Shown: one piece after another, positions 1-6,089 of the stretch | Layout of the letters: each line of letters starts with the position of its first letter | Numbering within the stretch: position 1 is the first letter of the stretch | Source of the DNA: Syntrophaceae bacterium UBA6255 | Lineage (GTDB): Bacteria; Desulfobacterota; Syntrophia; Syntrophales; Smithellaceae | Assembly (NCBI GenBank): GCA_002441205.1 | Contig: DJVN01000289.1 | Span: 1 to 8,921 of the forward strand | Direction of reading: 5' to 3' | DNA length: 8,921 nucleotides | The notes under the pieces: model-generated | Told to the model about the DNA's origin: nothing | Seen by the model: only the letters and a program-made list of their open reading frames with translations | Databases searched by the model: none | Position numbers and translations under genes: made by a program

Positions 1-872
1 TCGCGTTTGATTTCCCGGAAATCGGCCACGGGTATGGTCAGGCAGAGTCTGCCGTCTTTTTTTACGAAGGTCTTCTGCGCAGGATGCCAGGCCTGCTCGG
101 CAATCCACGTGGAAACGTCTTTGGAAAAGCACAGGCAGACTTCTTTGGTTTCTTTGCCGTGGAAAATGCCGAAAGTCTTGCGGACATATTCCCGGACTTG
201 TTCGGATGTGAAACGGGCGGTAATTTTATCAGTGCAGGGTGAAATGACCTTTATGCGGGAAAGAACAAAATCCCGGAGTTCGTTTTTCATCGCGCAATGG
301 GCAATGATGTGCCATGTGCCCATGTAGTGCAGAAGATGAAGCGGCAGGATGTCGCGCACGGTGGTCTGTGAATTATGCGGTGAATGATATTCGATTTGTA
401 TAGGCTTTGATGAAAGCAGGGCTTCGAGCATGGCGTGATATATTTTTTCTGATGTTTTGGAATATTCGATATTGCGGACTGAAACCTTGTTGCTCAAGTC
501 TTTAATGGAAATGGCGTTGGAATGCGAAAGTTTTGTAAGCAGTTGTTCAAGAAAAGAACGCAATGACGTTTTGATGGCAACATCCGGCACCGCCGAGGCC
601 AGGCGGTAAGCCAAAAGTAACGAGGTTAGACTTTTTTCTTCCAGCCAGAATCCCGGCAGTTCGTAGGTATTATCTTCGTAGGCAAAGCCTCTTTGTTCGG
701 GAATGTAAACGAGAGGCGCGCTCATCCGGTCGCGCAGGAATTCAATGTCGCGCTGGGCGGTTTTTCGGGTGATTTCGAAATGCTCCGCCAGAGCTTTGGT
801 GTTGGGATAGTTGTTGTTTTTAATTTCGTTTTGGAACCAGAGAAATCTTTCGTAGATGATTTTTGACGACAT
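1..872 (-). CDS. WYL-domain transcriptional regulator (3' end outside the window)
   Basis: Reading the minus strand from ATG at 872 gives 290 uninterrupted codons to the window edge, so the C-terminus is missing; family members usually run to about 310-340 residues. Residues 1-60 form a DeoR/HTH_11-like winged helix, with recognition helix around TRKTAQRDIEFLRDRM (35-50). Residues about 150-210 match a WYL domain: PIQIEYHSP, then RDILPLHLLHYMGTWHII, then LRDFVLSRIKVI. The name-giving motif reads W187-H188-I189 instead of W-Y-L. Residues about 240-290 look like the start of the C-terminal WCX extension. The start is supported by GGAGGT only 3 bases upstream, a short spacing. Such proteins are dimeric DNA-binding regulators whose WYL domain senses ligands, often nucleic acid or nucleotides; some control phage-defence loci, but nothing visible here shows the target. 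Its target genes may lie beyond the left edge. Confidence 0.88.
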   Translation of the reverse strand, partial: MSSKIIYERFLWFQNEIKNNNYPNTKALAEHFEITRKTAQRDIEFLRDRMSAPLVYIPEQRGFAYEDNTYELPGFWLEEKSLTSLLLAYRLASAVPDVAIKTSLRSFLEQLLTKLSHSNAISIKDLSNKVSVRNIEYSKTSEKIYHAMLEALLSSKPIQIEYHSPHNSQTTVRDILPLHLLHYMGTWHIIAHCAMKNELRDFVLSRIKVISPCTDKITARFTSEQVREYVRKTFGIFHGKETKEVCLCFSKDVSTWIAEQAWHPAQKTFVKKDGRLCLTIPVADFREIKR

Positions 873-875
873 GTC

Positions 876-881
876 ACCTCC
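876..881 (-). promoter_or_regulatory. Ribosome binding site of the WYL regulator
   Basis: GGAGGT on the minus strand, 3 bases before ATG at 872. The motif is strong, but the spacing is shorter than the usual 5-9 bases, which may limit translation. No other start with a better site was seen nearby. Confidence 0.6.
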
Positions 882-990
882 AATACAGGCCGGTTATACT
901 TACTAATGTTGTCTCGGATTTTGAAAAGCGTGTTTTGTGTGACGGTTTATACAATCACATATTCCACCGGTTCTCAACTATAAATATTGG

Positions 991-1015
991 ATTCCCGGCA
1001 ATAACATTCGGGAAT
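991..1015. repeat. Inverted repeat ATTCCCG / CGGGAAT
   Basis: ATTCCCG at 991-997 is exactly complementary to CGGGAAT at 1009-1015 across an 11-base loop. From general knowledge, this pattern resembles dispersed extragenic palindromes common in Desulfobacterota genomes. Dispersion cannot be tested with one window. Confidence 0.6.
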
Positions 1016-1049
1016 GACAGGGTCGGTAGATTCCCGGCAGGTTGACTGA

Positions 1050-1102
1050 TCGGGGAGCAATCCCTACACAGTTACAACTTGTTCCGGATTCCCGCTCCCC
1101 GA
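1050..1102. repeat. Bulged inverted repeat TCGGGGAGC-AATCC / GGATT-GCTCCCCGA
   Basis: TCGGGGAGC (1050-1058) pairs with GCTCCCCGA (1094-1102), and AATCC (1059-1063) pairs with GGATT (1086-1090). Only CCC (1091-1093) is bulged, giving a 14-base-pair imperfect stem with a 22-base loop. No T-tract follows on either strand, so it is not an ordinary intrinsic terminator. A further small stem, GAAGC (1105-1109) with GCTTC (1122-1126), follows directly. Confidence 0.6.
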
Positions 1103-1137
1103 CTGAAGCATTCGAGGACAGGCTTCGCGAGGAATGA

Positions 1138-1157
1138 TAATATATATTCATATATTA
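1138..1157. repeat. AT-only perfect inverted repeat
   Basis: TAATATAT (1138-1145) and ATATATTA (1150-1157) are perfectly complementary around ATTC. It lies just downstream of the lipoprotein stop codon on the minus strand. An all-AT stem without a U-run would be a weak terminator; it could instead be an AT-rich promoter or protein-binding site for the WYL gene. Confidence 0.4.
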
Positions 1158-1173
1158 AGCGGGTATAAATATT

Positions 1174-1860
1174 TTACTGCGCCATGGCTTCTTTAAGCTT
1201 CTGCGCCACTTTTTTATCATCAAAAAGTTTTTCTATGGCATCCGCCAGCACGATATCCACCTGCTCTGCAAGAATTTTTTCTGAAAACAGAACATGCTCC
1301 ATCGAATAAGAGCTCTCGACGGTTGTCTTATATAATATCCTGCCTTGGGTCATGTCCGCGAAAACAACATTTAATTTAATATTGCTGGCATAAGCATTCG
1401 TGAGCAAATCTTTCCGGCAATATATTTCCAGTTCTTCGATATTTCCTCCGATAAGAATTTTGGAATCCCCCTTGGGAATGCTTTCTTCCTTCAGGTTCCA
1501 TGATTCCATTTGCTCGGAAACTTTATACCCGGCTTCTTTCAGATATTGTTTGATGCCGGTGGATATTGCTTTAGTCGCTTTCACATTTTTGGGTACCACC
1601 AGTACGTTCACGCCGTTGCTTTCAATCACCCGTCCAATCACTAGATCGTCATCTATTTTACGAATATCGGTAAATGCCGCTACGGATATGGAAAAGTCGG
1701 CATTCTTGTCACTATTCTTTGAATGTGCGGGAATATCGGTCTGATAAACATCATAATACATGTTGATGCTGTAAAGTTTCGGTCCGGCACATCCCGAAGA
1801 CATCAATATGACCAGCAGGATTCCGCATAGATTAATCAAATTCCATTTTTTTTGTTTCAT
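1174..1860 (-). CDS. Predicted outer-membrane lipoprotein of unknown function
   Basis: The protein has 228 residues, starting with MKQKKWNLIN. It has a short positive N-region, a hydrophobic core (about 8-20) and a lipobox ending SSGC with Cys24 as the lipidation site, so it should be exported and anchored, probably to the outer membrane because no Asp follows the Cys. A longer frame from 1932 exists, but the ATG at 1860 follows a good ribosome site and puts the signal peptide at the N-terminus. The mature part has a segment SVAAFTDIRK (59-68), then GRVIE and VLVVPKNVK, and a C-terminal strand-helix part (FADMTQGRILYKTTVESS...). The pattern recalls YajG-like or ABC-transport auxiliary lipoproteins, but I cannot name a family with confidence. 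It is monocistronic in view and divergent from the membrane protein at 2101. Confidence 0.82.
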   Translation of the reverse strand: MKQKKWNLINLCGILLVILMSSGCAGPKLYSINMYYDVYQTDIPAHSKNSDKNADFSISVAAFTDIRKIDDDLVIGRVIESNGVNVLVVPKNVKATKAISTGIKQYLKEAGYKVSEQMESWNLKEESIPKGDSKILIGGNIEELEIYCRKDLLTNAYASNIKLNVVFADMTQGRILYKTTVESSYSMEHVLFSEKILAEQVDIVLADAIEKLFDDKKVAQKLKEAMAQ

Positions 1861-1866
1861 AATGTG

Positions 1867-1872
1867 CTCCTT
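1867..1872 (-). promoter_or_regulatory. Ribosome binding site that fixes the lipoprotein start
   Basis: AAGGAG on the minus strand, 6 bases before ATG at 1860. The upstream in-frame ATG at 1932 lacks the signal-peptide logic, so this site decides the start. Confidence 0.75.
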
Positions 1873-2007
1873 TTTGTATAAAACATCATAACCACGGATG
1901 AGAGAGAATTTTATTTTACTGGTGAATATCAAAAGTTCATTTTCTCCTTCGGGCGTCTATGTCGCTTATTCATCAATGAAAATTTTTTCTTTCTGATTGC
2001 GGCGCAT

Positions 2008-2018
2008 TATAATATAAT
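2008..2018 (+). promoter_or_regulatory. Possible -10 region (two overlapping TATAAT) for the membrane protein gene
   Basis: TATAAT occurs at 2008-2013 and again at 2013-2018, sharing one base. Upstream -35 candidates around 1985-1995 are poor (T-rich, no TTGACA). If it is used, the transcript has a leader of roughly 75 bases before ATG at 2101. The whole 1861-2100 spacer is divergent and holds no gene that I can support. Confidence 0.4.
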
Positions 2019-2087
2019 AAATGGTGTCTGGCAACAGGATAGCGCAATAAAAGTTATTGAATGATATGTTTTTTGATTCTTAACGTG

Positions 2088-2096
2088 AAAGGAGGT
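2088..2096 (+). promoter_or_regulatory. Strong ribosome binding site of the membrane protein gene
   Basis: AAAGGAGGT, 4 bases before ATG at 2101. It selects this frame over the shadow frame that starts at 2061. Confidence 0.75.
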
Positions 2097-2100
2097 CAAT

Positions 2101-2754
2101 ATGACGGAAGCAACCGAACAGGCATTATGCGGGTTGAGGGATCTTTCCATGATCAAATGGTATGTCATTCCCCTTCTGGCCATTGTTTTCTACATTTATA
2201 CCCGGGAGATCAAAGACGCGCGCCGCACCGGCGACTGGAACGCGGTTCTGGCGGGCCTGACCATTTTCGGCGTGGATTTTTTCAATGAGACATGGAACGG
2301 CTGGGTCATGTATCTGACACAGCGTTCGGCGTTCTGGACAACGCCTGGCGACACAGCGCTGCGAACCCTTATAGGCTGGAATATTGAAATTATGTTCATG
2401 TTTCTCATCATCGGTATTATTTTCTATCACACCTTATCCGACAGCAAGAATGAGAAAATTCTGGGTCTGCCTGAAAAATGGTTCTGGGCAATCAGTTACA
2501 GCGCTTTTTGTGTGTTTGTCGAATGTCTGCTCAACATCGGCGGACATCTGGTCTGGGAATACCCTTTCTGGTATTTATCTTTCAAGGGCGTCTGGCTGAT
2601 TTTCCTTTTCGGTTACTTCCATTTCTTCTGCTTTGCCATTCTGGTGATCAGCCTTAAATCGATGAAGGCCAAACTGACGACGGTGGGAATAATTTATGCC
2701 GTGCCGATTACCATGAATATATTGGCGTTTGGATTCTGGGGCTGGAACTATTAA
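2101..2754 (+). CDS. Six-helix integral membrane protein, unknown function
   Basis: The protein has 217 residues with about six predicted membrane segments: roughly 17-34, 48-71, 91-110, 127-148, 162-184 and 194-213. There is no signal peptide beyond the first helix. It is unusually rich in Trp, Phe and Tyr. Polar or charged residues sit within or at the ends of helices: D59, N62, E63 and N66 in DFFNETWNGW; E141, N145 and H149 in ECLLNIGGHL; E153 in VWEYPFW; and H174 in GYFHFF. This suggests a binding or catalytic centre in the membrane rather than a plain structural protein, but that is inference. I do not recognise the family. The start is fixed by AAAGGAGGT. The gene converges on the hemerythrin gene with only three bases between stop codons and no visible terminator, so their transcripts probably overlap. 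Confidence 0.85.
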   Translation: MTEATEQALCGLRDLSMIKWYVIPLLAIVFYIYTREIKDARRTGDWNAVLAGLTIFGVDFFNETWNGWVMYLTQRSAFWTTPGDTALRTLIGWNIEIMFMFLIIGIIFYHTLSDSKNEKILGLPEKWFWAISYSAFCVFVECLLNIGGHLVWEYPFWYLSFKGVWLIFLFGYFHFFCFAILVISLKSMKAKLTTVGIIYAVPITMNILAFGFWGWNY

Positions 2755-2757
2755 AAA

Positions 2758-3294
2758 TTAAAGCCCCGAATATTCGTCAAAAATTTTATTGTATTTTTCG
2801 TGAATCATTTTGCGGTCGAATTCCCAGAATTCGGCAAGCATTTTTGCCTGTTCGTCCTTGTCAAAATATTCCTGACAGGGATAAAAAAAGTGTTTGTCTT
2901 CTTTTTCGATGTGTTTGGGATAGAAATTGCCCAACTGCCGGGCATGGTCTATGAGGACGGAAAGTTGTTCTTCATCGCCCCGTAAATACTTTTCCTTTGC
3001 CGCAACCAGCGCGGCGGTTGTTTTTCTTCCCCAGACATGCTCATCAAGTAATTCCTGCATGATTTTTTTCAGTTCCGGCGTAAGTTCTTTTTGGGCCAGA
3101 TCCCGGAAAAGGATTTCTTCTTCCTTCCCGTGGTGCGTGCGGTCGGCGTAGGTACGGATAAAATCAACGGCCGTATCAATAATCAAAGGATTAACTTTTT
3201 TGGTCTTTTCCACCGCATCAATATGCCGCATCATGGACGCCAGCATTTTTTCGATTAACCTGTGTTCCCACATTAAAGGACCGATGGGTTTCAT
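2758..3294 (-). CDS. Hemerythrin (HHE) domain protein
   Basis: The protein has 178 residues from the ATG at 3294, beginning MKPIGPLMWEHRLIEKML. It is a single all-helical hemerythrin-like domain with a complete di-iron ligand pattern: H11 (WEH), H55-xxx-E59 (HHGKEEE), H86 (DEH) and H128-xxx-E132 (HIEKE). There is no signal peptide or membrane segment, so it is cytoplasmic. Family members bind O2 or NO, or help repair iron-sulfur centres in anaerobes; which of these applies cannot be read from sequence. A longer frame from 3375 exists, but AAAGGAGGA six bases before 3294 and the domain boundary support the shorter protein. It is divergent from the metal-uptake operon and lies over a spacer that contains a palindrome near its likely promoter. 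Confidence 0.9.
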   Translation of the reverse strand: MKPIGPLMWEHRLIEKMLASMMRHIDAVEKTKKVNPLIIDTAVDFIRTYADRTHHGKEEEILFRDLAQKELTPELKKIMQELLDEHVWGRKTTAALVAAKEKYLRGDEEQLSVLIDHARQLGNFYPKHIEKEDKHFFYPCQEYFDKDEQAKMLAEFWEFDRKMIHEKYNKIFDEYSGL

Positions 3295-3300
3295 AAGCAA

Positions 3301-3309
3301 TCCTCCTTT
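3301..3309 (-). promoter_or_regulatory. Ribosome binding site that fixes the hemerythrin start
   Basis: AAAGGAGGA on the minus strand, 6 bases before ATG at 3294. It rules out the upstream ATG at 3375 as the main start. Confidence 0.75.
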
Positions 3310-3318
3310 TTCATATAT

Positions 3319-3354
3319 TGGTGTATACTTTATACCAGTCATGTCATTCGTCAA
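3319..3354 (-). promoter_or_regulatory. Possible promoter/operator of the hemerythrin gene
   Basis: On the minus strand, TTGACG (3354-3349) could be a -35 element. TATAAA (3334-3329) or TATACA (3327-3322) could be the -10, but the spacings of 14 and 21 bases are not ideal. The same place holds a near-palindrome, TGGTGTATA (3319-3327) with TATACCA (3331-3337) around CTT. It looks like an operator, possibly for an Rrf2- or Fnr-type stress regulator. The regulator is a guess. Confidence 0.35.
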
Positions 3355-3393
3355 TATGATTTTTATAAAGGACAACCGTCCGGCCTGATAATT

Positions 3394-3408
3394 GTTGCAA
3401 CCCTGTTG
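3394..3408. promoter_or_regulatory. Palindrome upstream of the metal-uptake operon, possible metalloregulator site
   Basis: GTTGCAAC (3394-3401) is a perfect 8-base palindrome, and CAAC (3398-3401) also pairs with GTTG (3405-3408) around CCT. It lies about 65-75 bases before the binding-protein start. Fur/Zur/Nur-family sites often contain TTGCAA-like halves, so a Zur-type site is plausible but unproven. The AT-rich stretch 3414-3450 may hold the promoter, with TTGATA or TTGTAC as -35 and TATTAA (3442-3447) as -10. Confidence 0.3.
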
Positions 3409-3470
3409 TATTTTTGATAGTTGTACTTAATTATTCAGTAATATTAAAAAATTACACGAGAAAGATCCTT

Positions 3471-4430
3471 ATGCGTTCAAAAAAAATATGTCTGCTGCTG
3501 TTGATCGTTTTGGCATGCCTTCTGTCCTGCCAGCAGGCGAAAGAATCAGGCCAGGAAATCAGGAAACTCAATGTTATCGCAACCATTTTTCCCGTTTATG
3601 ATTTCGCGCGCATTATCGGCGGGGATAAAATCAATATCAAAATGCTTCTGCCTCCGGGAATCGATGTCCATCATTATGAATTGAGACCCGAAGATATAGC
3701 CAAAGTCAACAAAGCGGATATTTTTCTTTTTGTCAATTTCGAACTGGAACAATGGGCCTATAAAATCATCAAAGCCGCCGACAAAAACACGAATATGCTG
3801 GCAATCGAAACAGGAAGCGGAACGGTCTTGATTCCATTGGGAAAAGAAGAAGCGGATATGAAGAAACATGAAAGTCACCAAGACAACATTTCCCAATTTG
3901 ATCCGCATATCTGGCTGGACATGGATAACGCACAGAAAATGACGGATAATATCACAGACGCTTTTATCAAAAAAGATTCCCGCAACAGCGATTACTACAG
4001 AAAGAATGCCGCTGATTTGAAACGCAAACTGGTGGCGCTGGATCAGCGATACCGCACGGAGTTAACCGGCTGTAAAACGAAAATTATTTTACATGCCGGT
4101 CACTCGGCTTTTGCTTATCTGGCCAGAAGATATCATCTGCAATATATCGCTGTTTATAACGTTTTTGCCGACGCGGAACCTTTACCGCAACTGGTTTTTA
4201 ATGTAATTGAACAGATTAAAAACGAAAATGTTCCTTACGTGTATTATGAAGATATGGCCAATTCCCGTTTGGCGGAAACGATTGCAAGAGAAACAGGCGC
4301 CGGCCTGCTGAAACTGAATAACGGCCATGACATCAGAAAGCAAGATCTGGATAAAGGCGAATCGTTTATCTCCATCATGGAAAATAACCTGATCAACCTT
4401 AAGAAGGGAATGAAATGTCCGCAGAAATAA
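3471..4430 (+). CDS. znuA: Zinc/manganese ABC transporter substrate-binding lipoprotein (ZnuA-like)
   Basis: The protein has 319 residues. It has a lipoprotein signal (MRSKKICLLLLIVLACLLSC) with Cys20 lipidated, followed by a TroA/ZnuA (SBP_bac_9) fold that captures a divalent metal and hands it to the permease. Likely ligands are H67 (GIDVHHYE), H146 (FDPHIWLD) and H211 (HSAFAYLARRY). The usual C-terminal Asp region reads KLNNGHD, so H286 or D287 may complete the site. A short His-containing loop (KKHESH, 131-136) takes the place of the long His-rich loop of many ZnuA proteins. I chose the start at 3471 because it begins the signal peptide; a longer frame from 3414 would bury the signal. The ribosome site is weak (GAGAAAGA). 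It is first in the operon, overlapping the ATPase gene by 16 bases. Zinc is the likeliest metal; manganese is not excluded. Confidence 0.88.
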   Translation: MRSKKICLLLLIVLACLLSCQQAKESGQEIRKLNVIATIFPVYDFARIIGGDKINIKMLLPPGIDVHHYELRPEDIAKVNKADIFLFVNFELEQWAYKIIKAADKNTNMLAIETGSGTVLIPLGKEEADMKKHESHQDNISQFDPHIWLDMDNAQKMTDNITDAFIKKDSRNSDYYRKNAADLKRKLVALDQRYRTELTGCKTKIILHAGHSAFAYLARRYHLQYIAVYNVFADAEPLPQLVFNVIEQIKNENVPYVYYEDMANSRLAETIARETGAGLLKLNNGHDIRKQDLDKGESFISIMENNLINLKKGMKCPQK

Positions 4431-5155
4431 TTCACGTTGATAACCTGACCTTCTGTTACAACGGCATGGAAGTGATCAGCGATATTTCCTTATCGATAAA
4501 ACAGGGTGATTACCTGGGCATTGCCGGTTCCAACGGTTCCGGCAAGAGTACCCTGATTAAGAATATTCTGGGAATTCTTCAACCGGTTAAGGGCACCGTC
4601 ACCATTTTCGGTCAACAACTGCCGTCATTCAATCAATGGCAGAGAATCGGTTATCTGCCGCAACGTATCAACGCTCTAAGCCATCACTTTCCCGGAACTG
4701 TATCGGAAATTGTGCAACTGGGAATCAGAAAGGCTGATCAGGACGACGTTAAAAATTCGCTCACCCTGATGGGCGTCGCGCATTTATCCAAAAATCTTAT
4801 CGGCGAGCTATCCTACGGCGAACAGCAGCGGGTGATGCTGGCACGCGCTTTAATCAGAAAACCGGACCTGCTGATTTTCGATGAGCCGACAACGGCGCTA
4901 GACCCGGAAACACGGGATATTTTTTATTCTCTGACGGATAAGATGAACCGCAACGGCGCTACCGTGGTGCTGGTCACGCATGACACGGGTATCATCGGTA
5001 AATACGCGCGCAATCTTCTTTATCTCGATAAAAAAGTTATTTTCTGCGGAACGTTCGAGGATTTCTGCGCCTCTCCCGACATGACCGGTTTTTTCGGCTT
5101 GAACAGTCAGCATATGATTTGTCATCAACATGATGAAACGGGGAATAACATCTGA
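4415..5155 (+). CDS. znuC: Metal ABC transporter ATP-binding protein (ZnuC-like)
   Basis: The protein has 246 residues and a complete ABC ATPase: Walker A GSNGSGKST (38-46), Q-loop Gln83 (GYLPQR), signature LSYGEQQ (132-138), Walker B LLIFDE (152-157) and switch His189 (VTHD). It powers the ABC-3 metal permease from the cytoplasmic face. The start at 4415 lies inside the end of the binding-protein gene and follows AAGAAGGGA, which supports translational coupling. The C-terminus ends in a short His/Cys-bearing tail (HMICHQHDE, 233-241). Similar tails in ZnuC-type proteins may bind metal, but that is inference here. Length is normal for the family. Confidence 0.93.
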   Translation: MSAEIIHVDNLTFCYNGMEVISDISLSIKQGDYLGIAGSNGSGKSTLIKNILGILQPVKGTVTIFGQQLPSFNQWQRIGYLPQRINALSHHFPGTVSEIVQLGIRKADQDDVKNSLTLMGVAHLSKNLIGELSYGEQQRVMLARALIRKPDLLIFDEPTTALDPETRDIFYSLTDKMNRNGATVVLVTHDTGIIGKYARNLLYLDKKVIFCGTFEDFCASPDMTGFFGLNSQHMICHQHDETGNNI

Positions 5156-5982
5156 TGGACTTGGCCGACATTTTTAACTACGCATTTGTTCAAAGGGCTT
5201 TTCTCGCGGGAATACTGATTGCCGCCGTTTCTTCCATTCTGGGCGTTTTTCTTGTGCTGCGCCGGTTTTCTCTGATTGGAGACGGTCTTGCTCATGTGAC
5301 CTTCGGCAGCGTCGCGGTTGTGATGATGATCGGCGTCAGTCCAGCCTACATCACCCTGGCCGCTCTGCCGCTGGTGATGATTTCGTCTCTGGCCATTCTG
5401 AAATTAACCGGTTCCAAACGCATTCAGGGAGACGCGGCCATCGGGATCGTTTCTTCCGTCGGTATTGCCGCCGGCATTGTTCTGGCGAGTCTATCCGGCG
5501 GATATAATCTTGATTTGTTCAGTTATCTCTTCGGCAATATTTTGACCGTCACACAGGCGGAACTCCTGCTCTCTTTCATCGTGCTTGTTGTGGTCGTGGC
5601 CGTGGTATTTTTTTTCTATGATGAGTTGCTGGCCATAACCTTTGACGAAGAACTTGCCCGAACCATGGGCATCAAAACAAAAAGAATTAACATGATGCTG
5701 TTTCTGCTTACCGCGGTCACCGCGGTGCTGGCCATGAAAATCGCCGGTATTATGCTTGTTTCCGCGATGCTGATTCTGCCGCCACTAACCGCTTTGCAGC
5801 TATCGCTCAGTTTCCGGATGACGATTTTTTCATCAGTGCTATTTTCAGTTTCATCAGTTATATCAGGACTACTGCTGGCATTTTTGTTGAATTTGCCGGC
5901 CGGAGGTACTATAGTAATCATCAATATCGGGTTCCTTTTGCTTACCTATGGCGCTAAAAAAATATTGCCTGTCAAGAGGTGA
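5155..5982 (+). CDS. znuB: Metal ABC transporter permease, ABC-3 family (ZnuB-like)
   Basis: The protein has 275 residues and about eight or nine membrane segments. ABC-3 hallmarks are visible: LRRFSLIGDGLAHVTFGSVA (about 35-54) and GIMLVSAMLILPPLTA (198-213). It forms the inner-membrane channel for the metal delivered by the upstream binding lipoprotein. ATG at 5155 overlaps the ATPase stop by one base (TGATG), so the three genes are one translationally coupled operon. The last helix ends in a short basic tail (KKILPVKR). The stop codon is followed at once by the foldable element at 5983. Confidence 0.92.
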   Translation: MDLADIFNYAFVQRAFLAGILIAAVSSILGVFLVLRRFSLIGDGLAHVTFGSVAVVMMIGVSPAYITLAALPLVMISSLAILKLTGSKRIQGDAAIGIVSSVGIAAGIVLASLSGGYNLDLFSYLFGNILTVTQAELLLSFIVLVVVVAVVFFFYDELLAITFDEELARTMGIKTKRINMMLFLLTAVTAVLAMKIAGIMLVSAMLILPPLTALQLSLSFRMTIFSSVLFSVSSVISGLLLAFLLNLPAGGTIVIINIGFLLLTYGAKKILPVKR

Positions 5983-6081
5983 ACCCCGTGAGAAGGTCTT
6001 TGACCATTTAGCGGGACGACTTAATCGTGGCTTTAAGCCAGGTTTGGCACGGAAGCAAGCAACAATACTTTCTAACGGGGT
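5983..6081 (+). ncRNA. Candidate structured RNA element between permease and transporter genes
   Basis: The ends pair closely. ACCCCGT (5983-5989) pairs with ACGGGGT (6075-6081). After one G-A mismatch, AGAAGGT (5991-5997) pairs with ACTTTCT (6067-6073), with one G-U pair. That gives 14 pairs in all. Inside are ACGA/TCGT (6016-6019 with 6025-6028) and two mutually exclusive hairpins, GGCT/AGCC (6029-6039) and GCCA/TGGC (6037-6048). GGTC/GACC (5995-6005) competes with the main stem. The closing arm holds GGGG (6077-6080), the only Shine-Dalgarno-like sequence for ATG at 6090. It could be a cis-acting control element or an extragenic palindrome. I could not match it to a known riboswitch class. 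Confidence 0.45.
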
Positions 6082-6089
6082 AAAACAGA

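Larger units (their letters stand above)
873..1173. other. 300-base spacer, no gene seen; palindrome-rich
   Basis: This stretch separates two minus-strand genes and should carry the promoter of the WYL regulator. No open frame in it looks like a real protein. It holds three copies of gATTCCCG (990-997, 1029-1036, 1087-1094) and several inverted repeats, listed separately. A possible minus-strand -10 (TATAAC) lies about 30 bases upstream of the regulator's ATG, without a clear -35. Confidence 0.6.

Noticed and set aside
7..327. Plus-strand open frame of 106 codons
   Set aside because: It lies opposite the WYL regulator, which reads cleanly on the minus strand with recognisable domains; the plus-strand product has no family features.
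863..1045. Small plus-strand frame over the regulator start and spacer
   Set aside because: It overlaps the WYL start and the palindromic repeats, and has no ribosome site or protein-like pattern.
1861..1932. N-terminal extension of the lipoprotein
   Set aside because: It would bury the signal peptide and lipobox 24 residues in, and the good ribosome site is at 1867-1872.
3414..3470. N-terminal extension of the metal-binding lipoprotein
   Set aside because: It would place 19 residues before a clear lipoprotein signal peptide and overlaps the promoter-like region.
6036..6064. Small SRP RNA domain (CCAGG ... GGAAGCAAGC)
   Set aside because: The bases flanking GGAA are not complementary and the symmetric loop does not form, so the resemblance is superficial.
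5983..6081. Integron attC site
   Set aside because: The size and the position after a stop codon fit, and TCTAAC recalls a core site. But the RYYYAAC/GTTRRRY pair is not met at both ends, and no cassette array or integrase is seen.
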